DNA of 64,000 nucleotides from Gammaproteobacteria bacterium (GTDB lineage Bacteria; Pseudomonadota; Gammaproteobacteria; CAIRSR01). Every line of letters begins with the position of its first letter. The stretch's first letter is position 1. Made by a program: the position numbers and the translations under genes. The notes beneath the pieces were generated by a model that saw only the letters and a list, made by a program, of their open reading frames with translations, did not search any database and had not been told where the DNA came from. Shown piece by piece: positions 27,029 through 36,750 of this stretch. Location of the stretch: the NCBI GenBank assembly GCA_963575655.1, contig CAUYTY010000206.1, forward strand, positions 1-64,000, in the 5' to 3' direction.

Positions 27029-28834
27029 TCATAAAATTGGTTGCGAATCATCCTCCTGCTCTTCTTGTTGTAGCATCCACAAATAAGCATAGAGCCCGCC
27101 CTGAGCGAGTAATTCGCGATGGTTACCACGTTCTTTGATTCGGCCATCTTCCATTACCAGGATCTGGTCGGCATCCATGACGGTAGAAAGGCGGTGGGCG
27201 ATAACTAGGGTGGTGTGATTCTCGGCGACCTCGGTAAGTGCCGTTAGGATCGCCTGTTCCGAGCGCGAATCTAGGCTTGAAGTAGCTTCATCAAAGACCA
27301 AGAGTCGTGGCCCCTTGAGAATTGCCCGAGCAATGGCCACACGCTGCTTCTCGCCACCGGAAAGTTTGAGGCCACGTTCGCCCACCACGGTCTCGTAACC
27401 TTGGGGAAGGGTGAGAATGAAATCATGGAGATGGGCGAGGTCGGCGGCGCGTTCCACCTCTTTTCGGGAGGCGTCGGGACGGCCATAGACAATGTTGTAG
27501 TAAAGGGTATCGTTAAAGAGCACCGTATCCTGGGGAACAACCGCAATGGCGGCCCGTAAACTATGTTGGGTGACTTGGCGGATATCCACACCATTGATCA
27601 ATACCCGACCACCAGTGACATCGTAGAAGCGGAATAGTAACCGAGCCAACGTTGATTTCCCCGCTCCACTCGGTCCTACCACCGCTACTTTGCGTCCAGC
27701 GGGAAGCTCGAAATCCACACTGTAAAGAATGGGACGGTCGGGACTATAGGCAAAATCGACGGACTCAAAGCGTAGTGTCGCGTCTCCGTCGGGTAAGGGT
27801 ATTGCATTCGGGGCGTCGAGGACCTCTGGCTTTTGATCCAACAGATTCAACATCTGCTCCATGTCTGCCAGGGCATGTTTGAACTGGCTGTAGACCACAC
27901 CGAGAAAGTTCAAGGGAATAAAAAGTTGGATGAGAAAGGCGTTGACTAGCACCAGGTCGCCAATGGTCATCTGTCCCGCGACTACACCCTGTGCGGCGAG
28001 CAGCATCACCCCCGTCACGCCAAAGGCAATGATGCTACTCTGCCCTGCGTTGAGCGCCCCCAACGAAGTTTGAGTCTTTACTGCCGCGTCTTCCCACTGC
28101 GCCAGAGTGTCATCGTAACGGCGCAGCTCGTGGGGCTCATTACCGAAACATTTCACCGTCTCGTAGTTGACCAAGGAATCCACCGCCTGAGAGCTGGCCT
28201 CGGATTCCAGAATATTCATGCGATGGCGAAATGGCATCCGCCAATTGGTGGTAATAAAGGTGAAGATGATATAAAGGACCACCGAGCCAAAGGTAACCAA
28301 GGCAAACCAAGGGTTGTAGCGACCGAGCAAGATGGCAGTGATCAGTACAATCTCCACCAAGGTGGGGAGAATACTAAAGGCCAGGTAGTTGAGGAGCGCG
28401 CTGACGCTATGGGTACCGCGGTCAATATCTCGGGTGAGTGCCCCGGTGCGTCGCTCCAGATGGTAGCGCAGGCTGAGCGCATGGAGGTGAGAGAGGACCT
28501 GGAGAGAAACCTTGCGCATCGCACGATGGCGCACGCGGGCGAAGAGACTATCGCGCAACTCATTGAAGATCGAGGCAGATAATCGTAGTGCACCATAAGT
28601 GGCCAACACGGCCAGAGGTACGACCAGTGGCGCCTGTCCGGTTGGGCCGAGACGGTCTACCAGCTCCTTGAGGGCCAGAGGTACGCCAACGTTGGCGATC
28701 TTGGACACGACCAAGGCAATGAGGGCGACGAGAACACGACCCCGATAATCCCAGAGAAAGGGAAGCAGGGCACGAACCGTGCCCCAATCGTTGCGAATGG
28801 CGGGAAGTGTGGTGTGGTGATCGTAACGCATCAT
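27029..28834 (-). CDS. ABC exporter, Atm1/HMT1-type half transporter
   Basis: A 601-residue fused membrane-ATPase protein. Residues 20-320 form six membrane helices with a TRDIDRGTHSVSALLNYLAF segment typical of the Atm1/ABCB7 family. The ATPase has Walker A GPSGAGKST, signature LSGGEKQR and Walker B LLVFDEATSSLD, with H-switch IAHRLSTV. Relatives export glutathione-linked sulfur or metal complexes. In a sulfur oxidiser a role in persulfide or metal export is plausible but inferred. Its ATG ATG start overlaps the stop of a small upstream ORF. Confidence 0.92.
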   Translation of the reverse strand: MMRYDHHTTLPAIRNDWGTVRALLPFLWDYRGRVLVALIALVVSKIANVGVPLALKELVDRLGPTGQAPLVVPLAVLATYGALRLSASIFNELRDSLFARVRHRAMRKVSLQVLSHLHALSLRYHLERRTGALTRDIDRGTHSVSALLNYLAFSILPTLVEIVLITAILLGRYNPWFALVTFGSVVLYIIFTFITTNWRMPFRHRMNILESEASSQAVDSLVNYETVKCFGNEPHELRRYDDTLAQWEDAAVKTQTSLGALNAGQSSIIAFGVTGVMLLAAQGVVAGQMTIGDLVLVNAFLIQLFIPLNFLGVVYSQFKHALADMEQMLNLLDQKPEVLDAPNAIPLPDGDATLRFESVDFAYSPDRPILYSVDFELPAGRKVAVVGPSGAGKSTLARLLFRFYDVTGGRVLINGVDIRQVTQHSLRAAIAVVPQDTVLFNDTLYYNIVYGRPDASRKEVERAADLAHLHDFILTLPQGYETVVGERGLKLSGGEKQRVAIARAILKGPRLLVFDEATSSLDSRSEQAILTALTEVAENHTTLVIAHRLSTVMDADQILVMEDGRIKERGNHRELLAQGGLYAYLWMLQQEEQEDDSQPIL

Positions 28835-28998
28835 GGGCGACCGCCTCGCAGCGATTGCACAGCGAGGATGATTGATAACTCTGGAGCTTCTTCACGTAGA
28901 CCAGTCATCAGCTGCTTGCTGCGATATTGCCTGAACGCGGGGGAGAGTTCTATCACGACTTCAGGGGGCACTTTGGTAACCTTGTGTAGTTCTGTCAT
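28831..28998 (-). CDS. Small 55-residue ORF coupled to ABC exporter
   Basis: The frame from ATG 28998 encodes a charged, helical 55-residue peptide (starts MTELHKVTKVPPEVV, ends SLRGGRP). Its TGA overlaps the first ATG of the ABC exporter gene (CATGATG), the usual sign of translational coupling. There is no signal or membrane segment. I do not recognise the family. It could be a leader peptide controlling the exporter or a small partner. Confidence 0.55.
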   Translation of the reverse strand: MTELHKVTKVPPEVVIELSPAFRQYRSKQLMTGLREEAPELSIILAVQSLRGGRP

Positions 28999-29075
28999 TG
29001 GGGTGCGCTGCTAACCGGGTAGAATATCGTACTTTTTCATAGTCGCTTCGATAGTTACTAACAAAGGTTCTTGTC

Positions 29076-29423
29076 ATGCGCAGAGAGTTTTGGTTCGGCT
29101 TCGTCCTGATCCTATCCCTTGAGGCACCAGTGGCTGCCCAGCCTATGCAAGGCCAAGAGCTATACGATTATCTGGAGGAATATATCAAGGTTAAGAGTGA
29201 TAACGAGGGCAACCCAATCAAGGCGGGTATGTTTTTGGGTTATGTGCGGGGAGTATTGGATGCCTTGGAGGGAACCGCTTTATGTCTTCCTAATAATGCC
29301 CCCATAGAGCATTTGATCCAACAGGTTGCTCAACATATCCATAAACATCCCCCCTCGCAGCGAACCGTTGCCCGCAATTTAGTATTCGATGCCTTGCGCA
29401 ACCAATTTGCCTGTCAACGGTAG
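29076..29423 (+). CDS. Rap1a/Tai-like secreted protein
   Basis: A 115-residue protein with a signal peptide (1-21, ending PVAAQ). It shows the Rap1a/Tai pattern: a helical start, GYVRGVLDALEG, CLPNNAPIEHLIQQVAQHI, then HPPSQRTVARNLVFDALRNQFAC. Founding members are immunity proteins against type VI amidase effectors, but many solitary relatives have no known effector. No amidase or type VI gene is next to it, so immunity is only one possibility. The two Cys (after residue 65 and near the end) could form the disulfide seen in the family. Confidence 0.75.
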   Translation: MRREFWFGFVLILSLEAPVAAQPMQGQELYDYLEEYIKVKSDNEGNPIKAGMFLGYVRGVLDALEGTALCLPNNAPIEHLIQQVAQHIHKHPPSQRTVARNLVFDALRNQFACQR

Positions 29424-29454
29424 TTTTCTATTCACATCACACAGATATGAAGTT

Positions 29455-32118
29455 TTAAAACAATAGTAGATCACCACGTTTTGGCCTCATCCCACCACGC
29501 CCCTTACTGGTAAGTGAACTTCCGATACTCAAGGTACAATAGTCTTGATCAATAATACCAGTATCGAATCGTGGACTATCGAAATTGGCGATAATCCCAC
29601 TGATATTTAATTGTGGTGCAGTAACATTCAGCGTACCGTTGATACCTGTTGCCGAAGCAGCCTGGATGACATTAAAACCAAAAACATTTTGAATCCAATG
29701 AATGGGGGTGTTTCCTCCCATCGCCAATGTACTACCGCTGAGGATTAACGTATTTAATGCCAGCGTAATATCTCCGCCGAAGCCGCCACGGGCATTGGCT
29801 TGAATAAAGCCATTATCCATAAGCAACATACGCGCATTCACTGCAATATCTCCACCATTGCTGTTGGTACCGCTGGCGGTAGTCTTGATTCCTGAATTTT
29901 GCAGATTAATGAATTCTCCGCCACCAATAGTGATAGAACCGCCGTTACCGGTTTTGGCGAGGGTCGAAATATACGAGGAATTCAGGGTCAACCAGTGAGA
30001 AAAGTTGATCGCAATACTTCCCGCCCCGGCACTTCCCGTCGAATTAGTCGTAATGGAGCTATTCCGTAGAGAGAGATTGGGTGTGTTCAGCGTAATCGAT
30101 CCCGGAACAGCGGCAGCATCCACAACCCTTGCCTCATTCGCGATGCTGATTTCTCCGTCCACTAAACGAATCGCATCACGAGCAGTAACGACAATCTGGC
30201 CGGTTCTTCCGCTGGAATTCTTCCCCCAGGACGCAGAGGAGATCAAACCACTATTGCGAATGTCCAACGCTTTTGCGTTCACGGCCACCGTACCCGCCTT
30301 TCCGGTATTATAAGTCAGGCTGGAGATCATTCCTGCATCACTGATGAGCATATCTCCCTTTGAGGTAACTGATACCATTCCGGCGTTACCATTGCCGATG
30401 GTTTCCGAGAAGATTCCTGTCTGGTGAGTAAAGCCATGCTCGATACTTAATTTATCGTTGCCGATAACAGTTACGGTACCCGCTTTTCCAGAGCCCCAGG
30501 TTGAGCTTGAAATCATACCACCATCGACGATCGATATCCTTCCTTTGGAAGAAATCGATACTGTTCCGGCGTTACCTTTACCGAGGTTGGCCTCCGAAAA
30601 AATTCCGGTCGCCCAATTCGCGCCTTGATGACCAATAGTCAATCCACCTTGGGTTGCAACCTTCACGACCCCCGCTTTACCGGAACTCCAGGTTGAACTA
30701 GAGATCATTCCGCCATTGACAATAGACATATTACTCTGAGCACTAACCGACACCCTTCCAGCATTACCACTACTACCTGGATAGGCCTGTGAAGAGATGC
30801 CTGTTTCCCAATCAGGATAATCTTGGCTATCAATAGTAAGATGCCCCTTGCTGGTAACTGTTACGCTACCAGCCTTGCCGGCAGTCCAGGTCGAACTAGA
30901 GATCACTCCACCATTGACAATAGACATATCACCTTTCGAGGTAACTGACACCATTCCTGCGTTTCCGTTACCTAAATAAGCCTCTGAAAGAATACCGGTT
31001 TCCTCATCAGAGTTTTTATTATCAATCGACAGATTGCCTTTGCTGGTAACGGTCACAGCGCCTGCTTGGCCCGCGCCATGAGTCAAGCTGGCAATCATTC
31101 CGCCATGGACGATGGCCATATCTCCTTGCGAAACCACTGCCACCCCCCCGGCCTTTCCAGAACGGAAGGAATTAGCGGTAATTCTACTTTTATCGATGGT
31201 TAAGGAACTGTTTCCGGTGCGAAGATTAATTCCCTGACCGTCGCGCGCATCGCGTGCCCCCGTGTTATCGACGAACAAATTGCTCCTTGTGATGGTCATT
31301 TCCCCGCCACGCAAGATCAAACGTCCTGCGCCATTGCCACTACTGTCGATGATACTGGAATTGATCCGGAGAATGCCATGCGTAATTGGCACCGCGCCAG
31401 ATATGGATACATCCCTATCTCTTGCCCCGACGGCTACGATCCGAACCGTTCCGGCGATTGCTTTCAATATGGAATTGTTTTTGATCGTAATGTTTGCAGC
31501 GCTCAGATCCAGCGATTGTTCCGGCTTAACGATCAATTTAGCGCCATTAATCTGGATCAGACCGTTAGTGGCAGGAGAAGTGGCTAGGAAACCGAAGGCG
31601 GCGGGGGCCGCGCTAGTTAATGTGCTAATCGTGGAGGCGTTAGCACTGTAGACCGTCCTTCCTTGGAATTTTAATTGGGCTGCCGTACTCATGTGAAACG
31701 CTGCTGGCACATCGATACGTGCGTGTTCCCCGAAGATGGTACCGTTAGGGTTGATAAAATAGAAATTGGCATGTCCTCCTGGCGTAGATCGCAACACTCC
31801 GTTAATATAAGAAGCAGAGTCGCCGGTCACACGTGAGATAACGTTATCCAACGAGTTACTGATATTTTCGGTAAAGGTAACAACCTGACCACGGTTGACA
31901 TTAAATTGTGAGAAGCTGTGAAATAAATTATTACCGACCGTCACACCCAGCGTTTGGGGGATAGTGACCTGGGTCCCCTTTAGATCCAGCGATGCTCCCA
32001 CGGTGCCATCAGTAGTGATACCACCAATCGCCCAAACAATGTTCGTAAAGAACCATAATTCTATACCAGTGCACACTGGAATCGTCCGTTGAAAACATGT
32101 TTTAGTTTCTCGGTTCAT
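29455..32118 (-). CDS. TpsA-like exoprotein with filamentous haemagglutinin-type secretion domain
   Basis: I take the start at 32118 (MNRETKTCFQRTIP), with GGGAG upstream, giving 887 residues. The N-terminus has the two-partner secretion domain: GGITTDGTVGASLDL, then SQFNVNRGQVVTFTEN, NVISRVTGD, and FYFINPNGTIFGEHARIDVP. The rest is a long beta-helix. Its middle (about residues 320-640) is built from a repeated module of 60-70 residues containing AGMVSVTSKGDMSIVNGG and a Ser/Thr-Trp turn. It would be exported through a TpsB pore, which is not encoded next to it. Likely an adhesin or surface fibre. Confidence 0.88.
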   Translation of the reverse strand: MNRETKTCFQRTIPVCTGIELWFFTNIVWAIGGITTDGTVGASLDLKGTQVTIPQTLGVTVGNNLFHSFSQFNVNRGQVVTFTENISNSLDNVISRVTGDSASYINGVLRSTPGGHANFYFINPNGTIFGEHARIDVPAAFHMSTAAQLKFQGRTVYSANASTISTLTSAAPAAFGFLATSPATNGLIQINGAKLIVKPEQSLDLSAANITIKNNSILKAIAGTVRIVAVGARDRDVSISGAVPITHGILRINSSIIDSSGNGAGRLILRGGEMTITRSNLFVDNTGARDARDGQGINLRTGNSSLTIDKSRITANSFRSGKAGGVAVVSQGDMAIVHGGMIASLTHGAGQAGAVTVTSKGNLSIDNKNSDEETGILSEAYLGNGNAGMVSVTSKGDMSIVNGGVISSSTWTAGKAGSVTVTSKGHLTIDSQDYPDWETGISSQAYPGSSGNAGRVSVSAQSNMSIVNGGMISSSTWSSGKAGVVKVATQGGLTIGHQGANWATGIFSEANLGKGNAGTVSISSKGRISIVDGGMISSSTWGSGKAGTVTVIGNDKLSIEHGFTHQTGIFSETIGNGNAGMVSVTSKGDMLISDAGMISSLTYNTGKAGTVAVNAKALDIRNSGLISSASWGKNSSGRTGQIVVTARDAIRLVDGEISIANEARVVDAAAVPGSITLNTPNLSLRNSSITTNSTGSAGAGSIAINFSHWLTLNSSYISTLAKTGNGGSITIGGGEFINLQNSGIKTTASGTNSNGGDIAVNARMLLMDNGFIQANARGGFGGDITLALNTLILSGSTLAMGGNTPIHWIQNVFGFNVIQAASATGINGTLNVTAPQLNISGIIANFDSPRFDTGIIDQDYCTLSIGSSLTSKGRGGMRPKRGDLLLF

Positions 32119-32558
32119 GATAGCTCCCTGCAATAGCAGTCAATAACTTATTTAACTGGTAACGACCTATCTGGTTCCACCTCACGTCTCTGTGTCCTGG
32201 ATTCCGACACTCTCTGCCGGAATGACAACCTAACGGGTTGCAGGTAGTGCCTGGCCGGAAATCGTCCTAGTTTTGCAACGCAGAGGGCGGCAAAACATAA
32301 ATTTTTAGTTTTCGGTCAGGTACTAGGTAGCAACTGGACTTCAAGTAATTCCACGCAAGAATAACCACGAGGATGCTAATGCGCAATATCCTACACCAAT
32401 ATAAGACGCTACCGGAAAACAAGTATTGAATGTTTACCTAGAGCCATGATAATTTCGTAAGGCTAGATTTATTGACCGATCCTCTTAGCTATCATTTTCT
32501 ATTTTTCCTGGCGATAGAAATAATCGCTTACGTTTTCCGTAATTTTGCGGGAGTATCA
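32119..32558. other. Intergenic region with R1 fragment
   Basis: About 440 bp between tpsA (-) and pyrD (+). A degraded R1 palindrome (32198-32232, gtgtcctggattccgaca ... gccggaatgac) is visible. No gene is supported. An upstream in-frame extension of pyrD (32472-32558) looks non-coding. Confidence 0.5.
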
Positions 32559-33584
32559 ATGAGTCCAGACATGTATCCTCTCATCCGTGCATTGCTATTT
32601 CGTCTTGATCCAGAGCTTGCCCACCGCTTTACTCTCGCCACCTTGGCGCGGGCTCATCGGTTGGGCTTGTTAGCAGCTTTTTTGCCACGAAGGGTGGAGT
32701 GTCCACGAACGGTAATGGGGCTACGTTTTCCCAATCCGGTAGGACTTGCTGCGGGTTTGGATAAAGATGGGGAGTGCCTTGAAGCCCTTGGGGCCTTGGG
32801 TTTTGGTTTTGTGGAGGTGGGTACTGTGACTCCTCGCCCCCAATCCGGCAATCCTCGACCGCGAATGTTTCGTTTAGTTGCCGCTGAGGCTCTCATCAAT
32901 CGCATGGGTTTTAACAATCATGGGGTGGATGCGCTGGTGGAGCGTTTGCGTCGGGTACGTTTCAACGGTGTCCTCGGTATTAATATTGGTAAAAATCGCG
33001 ACACTCCCCTGGAGTCTGCGGTAGAGGATTATCTGATCTGCCTGCGTCAGGTTTATCCCTATGCGGACTACGTGGCCGTCAATATCTCTTCCCCGAATAC
33101 TCCACAATTGCGCCTCCTCCAAACTGGTGCGGCGCTCTCTCGATTGCTTTCCATTCTCAAATCCGAACAGGGACGCCTCGCAACAGAATACGAACGTACG
33201 GTGCCACTCGCCATAAAAATTGCTCCTGATCTATCGCCCGGCGAAGTGGAAAACCTTGCCCACATCCTATTGGAAGAAGGGATAGATGGAGTTATCGCGA
33301 CCAATACCACCGTGGCTCGTGAGGCAGTGGCCCATTTGTGTTACGGAACGGAGGAAGGCGGATTGTCTGGGGCACCCTTGGCAACCCAATCTACTGCTGT
33401 GGTGGAAAGGCTCCATACCGTCCTTGGTAACCGTATCCCGATTATTGGTGCAGGCGGTATCCTTACACCCGAGGATGCCCTGGCAAAACAGGTAGCAGGC
33501 GCATCACTGGTACAACTCTATACCGGGCTCATCTACCGTGGTCCTGCGTTGGTGGAAAAGGTCGCCAAGGCATTGTGTGTTTAG
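32559..33584 (+). CDS. pyrD: Dihydroorotate dehydrogenase, class 2
   Basis: I take the start at 32559 (MSPDMYPLIRALLFRLDPE), with GCGGGAG upstream, giving 341 residues. The N-terminal helices (LIRALLFRLDPELAHRFTLA) mark the membrane-bound quinone-linked class 2 enzyme. Further motifs are NPVGLAAGLDKDGE, GFVEVGTVTPRPQSGNPRPR, NRMGFNNHG, VNISSPNTP with the class-2 catalytic Ser, and the FMN phosphate site GAGGILTPEDA. It makes orotate for pyrimidine synthesis. Confidence 0.96.
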   Translation: MSPDMYPLIRALLFRLDPELAHRFTLATLARAHRLGLLAAFLPRRVECPRTVMGLRFPNPVGLAAGLDKDGECLEALGALGFGFVEVGTVTPRPQSGNPRPRMFRLVAAEALINRMGFNNHGVDALVERLRRVRFNGVLGINIGKNRDTPLESAVEDYLICLRQVYPYADYVAVNISSPNTPQLRLLQTGAALSRLLSILKSEQGRLATEYERTVPLAIKIAPDLSPGEVENLAHILLEEGIDGVIATNTTVAREAVAHLCYGTEEGGLSGAPLATQSTAVVERLHTVLGNRIPIIGAGGILTPEDALAKQVAGASLVQLYTGLIYRGPALVEKVAKALCV

Positions 33585-33606
33585 AAATAATCAAAATGGT
33601 TTCTGC

Positions 33607-33703
33607 GGCTATCCACTTAACCCGCAACACATATTAGCGTATCTGACGAGGGACAGGCGTTTCCATCCGTCTCGCAGATGGCTATCTTCTTAAAAATGTA
33701 GGG
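33607..33703. repeat. Dispersed repeat R3, copy a
   Basis: About 97 bp, bounded by ggctatccacttaa and gatggctatct-like ends. It resembles 54820-54918 at roughly four of five positions by eye. No coding capacity is seen. Confidence 0.6.
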
Positions 33704-33723
33704 GGAATGGGTTCAAAGCGACA

Positions 33724-33751
33724 GGGCATAGACGCAAAATGTAAGATCTGA
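33724..33751. repeat. Repeat R4, copy a
   Basis: Related to cataga(c/t)gcaaaatgtaa at 34804-34833 in the same orientation. An inverted form (caggtcttacatttgaca) lies at 34697-34715. The copies flank the DUF2167 pseudogene. Confidence 0.55.
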
Positions 33752-33811
33752 GCGCAAGAGAAAACCCGGAGACACCTCAGACGCACCCTTAACCAACGGA
33801 GCACTGACATC

Positions 33812-34685
33812 ATGTTGAATAGCATCTTCCGTATTATTCACTGCTTTAATTCTGGCGGTATTTTCACATGCCCAAGCCGAATTGCCCACAGATTCTGCCG
33901 AGTCGGAAATGAAACATGCCCTGGCGGCGGTCATGGCCGCCAAAATTTAAGGACCCCAAGCTATTTCTCTCGGCGATCAGGCAGTCCTTAACATTCAAGA
34001 AACCTTTGCATTTATTCCCCAGCAAGAGGCTGCTGCCTTCATGCGTGCCATGGGGAATCAGACTGACGAAAGTTTTTACGGACTTGTGATTGGCGAAAAG
34101 ATAAATGATTTTGTCAGTATTCGCTTTGAGAATGCTGGCTACGTAAAGGATGACAACGCTAAAGACTGGAACGCCGACGAACTCTTGAAAAATCTCAAGG
34201 ATGGTACCGAGGAACACCGTCAGCGAGGGATTCCTGAATTCGTGGTCAGTGGCTGGATTGAACCTGCCTACGACATCACCACCCACCGACTGGTATGGTC
34301 CGCTGAATTACGGGACAAGACACACCCCTTTGAGTGACGATACCGAGTATGGCGCTAACTGCAATACCTATCAACTCGGCCGCGAGGGTTATATCTCCAT
34401 GAATCTGGTAACCGACCTGGCCAATGTAAACGCGCGAAACCCATCGCCCAACAACTCCTATCCGACTTGCAATTCAATGATGGTAAGCGCTACACCAACT
34501 TCAATTCTTCCTCCTACAAAGTGGCGGAGTATGGGTTGACTACTTTGGTGGGGGGGGATCGCCGCCAAAAAGCTGGGCGTGTTGAGCATGGCGGGGGGGG
34601 TCTCGCTAAGTTCGCCAAGGTTATCACCCTTGCAACCATCGGTGTCGTAGCTGGATTACGCAAGTTCTTTAGCCACAAAACGTAA
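33812..34685 (+). pseudogene. DUF2167 membrane-protein pseudogene
   Basis: Pieces in different frames together spell a DUF2167-family protein. They are a signal peptide (TALILAVFSHAQA), LGDQAVLNIQETFAFIP, FMRAMGNQTDESFYGLV, GYVKDDNAKDWNADELL, AYDITTHRLVWSAELRDKT, EYGANCNTYQLGREGY, LSDLQFNDGKRYTNFNSS, and a C-terminal helix. Lesions include a frameshift near the start, an in-frame TAA at 33948-33950, shifts near 34325 and 34435, and shifts at two runs of eight G (34550-34557 and 34593-34600). With this many breaks it is a true pseudogene. The family is of unknown function. Confidence 0.85.
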
Positions 34686-34696
34686 AAGATTGGGTG

Positions 34697-34715
34697 CAGG
34701 TCTTACATTTGACAT
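34697..34715. repeat. Repeat R4, inverted copy
   Basis: caggtcttacatttgaca, the reverse complement form of the R4 core. Confidence 0.45.
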
Positions 34716-34803
34716 TTATATGCTTCTTTTCCGTATGTCTCATTACCTAACTCACGGTCATGTAACTCACGTCAAAATATTAACCCGCTCTGATTAAAGT
34801 CGC

Positions 34804-34833
34804 GGGACATAGATGCAAAATGTAAAACCTGAC
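34804..34833. repeat. Repeat R4, copy b
   Basis: gggacatagatgcaaaatg followed by taaaacctgac, matching copy a at 33724. Confidence 0.55.
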
Positions 34834-34892
34834 TCCAGAAGCTGCCTAAATGGATAGCCAATAGCCGAATAATGGACAGGTAGTAACTTGGA

Positions 34893-35948
34893 TTAATTGG
34901 TCGTTGCCCGAATTCCCACGGGAATCTTTTTGTTTAGACCTATTGCCTGGCGGACCTCACCAAGGGTTTCCATAGCTACCCGCTGAGCGGCTGCACAACC
35001 CTCTTCAATAATGTCGTGTACCCATTCGGTGCGTTCCAGATAATCTTGTGCCCGTTCCCTGAAGGGAGCAGTTTCGGCAAGTACTGCATCGATTACCGGT
35101 CGCTTACAATCTAGACAACCAATCCCCGCACTACGACAACCCTGTTGAGCCCATGCCTTGGTATCTTCCGCAGAATAGACCTCATGAAACTGCCACACGG
35201 GACACTTACTCGGGTCACCGGGATCGGTACGACGCACTCGGGCTGGGTCGGTGGGCATAGTGCGCAATTTCTTTTCGATCGAGGCTGGTTTTTCGCGCAG
35301 AGCGATGGTATTACCGTAAGACTTCGACATCTTCTGCCCATCCAGACCGGGCATTTTGGAGGCGGGGGTAAGCAGCGCCGCCGGTTCTGGCAAAATGGGG
35401 CGTTCGTTGTCCTTTACGTAGAGATAATTGAAACGACGTGCCACCTCCCGGGTTAATTCAATGTGCGCTACCTGGTCCTCTCCCACGGGCACCCAGCCCG
35501 CTTTATAGATAAGAATGTCAGCGGATTGGAGCAACGGATAACCGAGAAAACCGTAGGTTGCAAGGTCGCGACCTCTAAGTCGTTCCTGCTGATCTTTATA
35601 ACTCGGGACTCGTTCTAGCCAACTCAGAGGAGTGATCATAGACAAGAGTAAATGGAGTTCCGCATGCTCCGGTACCCGCGATTGGATGAACAATGTCGCA
35701 GCGGAGGGATCAATACCCGCTGCCAACCAATCAATGACCATATCCCAAAGATTTTCTCCAATAATACCGGGCTCTTCGTAATGGGTGGTCAGGGCGTGCC
35801 AATCGGCCACAAAAAAGAAACACTGGTATTCGCGCTGAAGGCGCAGCCAATTTTTTAATACGCCGTGATAGTGTCCCAAATGAAGCGCACCAGTGGGACG
35901 CATACCGGAAAGGACACACCGATTTTGAGGGGCAGGAGCGGTAGGCAT
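34893..35948 (-). CDS. trpS: Tryptophanyl-tRNA synthetase
   Basis: A 351-residue class I synthetase. The HIGH motif appears as HLGHYHG (residues 22-28) after SGMRPTGALHLG, and the KMSKS motif is exact (GLDGQKMSKSYGNTI). GEDQVAHIELTREVARRFN is typical of bacterial TrpRS. It charges tRNA-Trp. The next gene on the same strand, after about 90 bp and an R2 hairpin, is the M50 protease... upstream in transcription order, as often seen in gammaproteobacteria. Confidence 0.96.
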   Translation of the reverse strand: MPTAPAPQNRCVLSGMRPTGALHLGHYHGVLKNWLRLQREYQCFFFVADWHALTTHYEEPGIIGENLWDMVIDWLAAGIDPSAATLFIQSRVPEHAELHLLLSMITPLSWLERVPSYKDQQERLRGRDLATYGFLGYPLLQSADILIYKAGWVPVGEDQVAHIELTREVARRFNYLYVKDNERPILPEPAALLTPASKMPGLDGQKMSKSYGNTIALREKPASIEKKLRTMPTDPARVRRTDPGDPSKCPVWQFHEVYSAEDTKAWAQQGCRSAGIGCLDCKRPVIDAVLAETAPFRERAQDYLERTEWVHDIIEEGCAAAQRVAMETLGEVRQAIGLNKKIPVGIRATTN

Positions 35949-36017
35949 GAGCGAGTAGTCGAAAAGGGTTTAGTAAATTTTAAACTAAGAGGATACCCAT
36001 GGGGCACGATCAAACAC

Positions 36018-36060
36018 AACCGCCCACTCCTTCTCCCGTCGAGAGGGGGTGAATGATTAC
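36018..36060. repeat. Palindromic repeat family R2, copy e
   Basis: A diverged R2 hairpin (ccttctccc-gtc-gagagggg then tgaatgattac) in the gap between the M50 protease and trpS genes. Confidence 0.6.
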
Positions 36061-36075
36061 GATCGAACGATTGGA

Positions 36076-36750
36076 TCACAGTCGCAACATGGATATTACA
36101 GCGTATTGAACCAGGGCCACCAAGGGGTTCATCACCCATCCCAGAATTCCGCTGGTCAACAGCAGCAATAAAATGAGTATGCCGTATGGCTCACTCCGAA
36201 CCAACCATCTAGTAAATGACGCAGGCAACAATCCTATTAAAATTCGGCCCCCATCCAGGGGAGGCAGAGGTAACAGGTTCAAAACCATTAGGGCGCTGTT
36301 AATACCAATCCCTGCAAGCCCCATAAAGACCATCGGTTCCCCAACCCAGGAAGTTTCCTCTCCCAATAGCGGATAACCAAACTTTATCAACACCCCCCAC
36401 AGAAGCGCCATGAGCAGATTGGCAAGTGGTCCGGCAATCGCCACCAAGGCCATATCGCGTTTAGGCTGACGAAGATTCTCAAAGGTTACCGGAACGGGCT
36501 TGGCCCAACCGAAAATGAATAAGGGGGTCCCGGCAATACTGCTTATGATTAACAGCGTAGCGGGAACCGCAATCGTTCCCACCGGGTCGATATGTTTGAT
36601 CGGGTTGAAACTGAGGCGACCGAGCATCAGCGCTGTCGGATCTCCCAGGCGATTGGCCATCCAACCATGAGCAACTTCGTGGAGAGTAACACCGAAGAGT
36701 ACCGGTAGGACCCAGATAGCAAATTGCTGCACAATATTCAGATTGTCCAT
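36076..36750 (-). CDS. Site-2-protease-type M50 membrane metalloprotease
   Basis: A 224-residue protein with five or six membrane helices. Zinc ligands are H24-E25-V-A-H28 (TLHEVAHGW) and the Asp in LPLPPLDGGRI near residue 168. This is the short YwhC-like form, without a PDZ domain, that commonly neighbours trpS in bacteria; its substrates are unknown. It is transcribed toward trpS with about 125 bp between them, containing R2 copy e. Confidence 0.92.
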   Translation of the reverse strand: MDNLNIVQQFAIWVLPVLFGVTLHEVAHGWMANRLGDPTALMLGRLSFNPIKHIDPVGTIAVPATLLIISSIAGTPLFIFGWAKPVPVTFENLRQPKRDMALVAIAGPLANLLMALLWGVLIKFGYPLLGEETSWVGEPMVFMGLAGIGINSALMVLNLLPLPPLDGGRILIGLLPASFTRWLVRSEPYGILILLLLLTSGILGWVMNPLVALVQYAVISMLRL

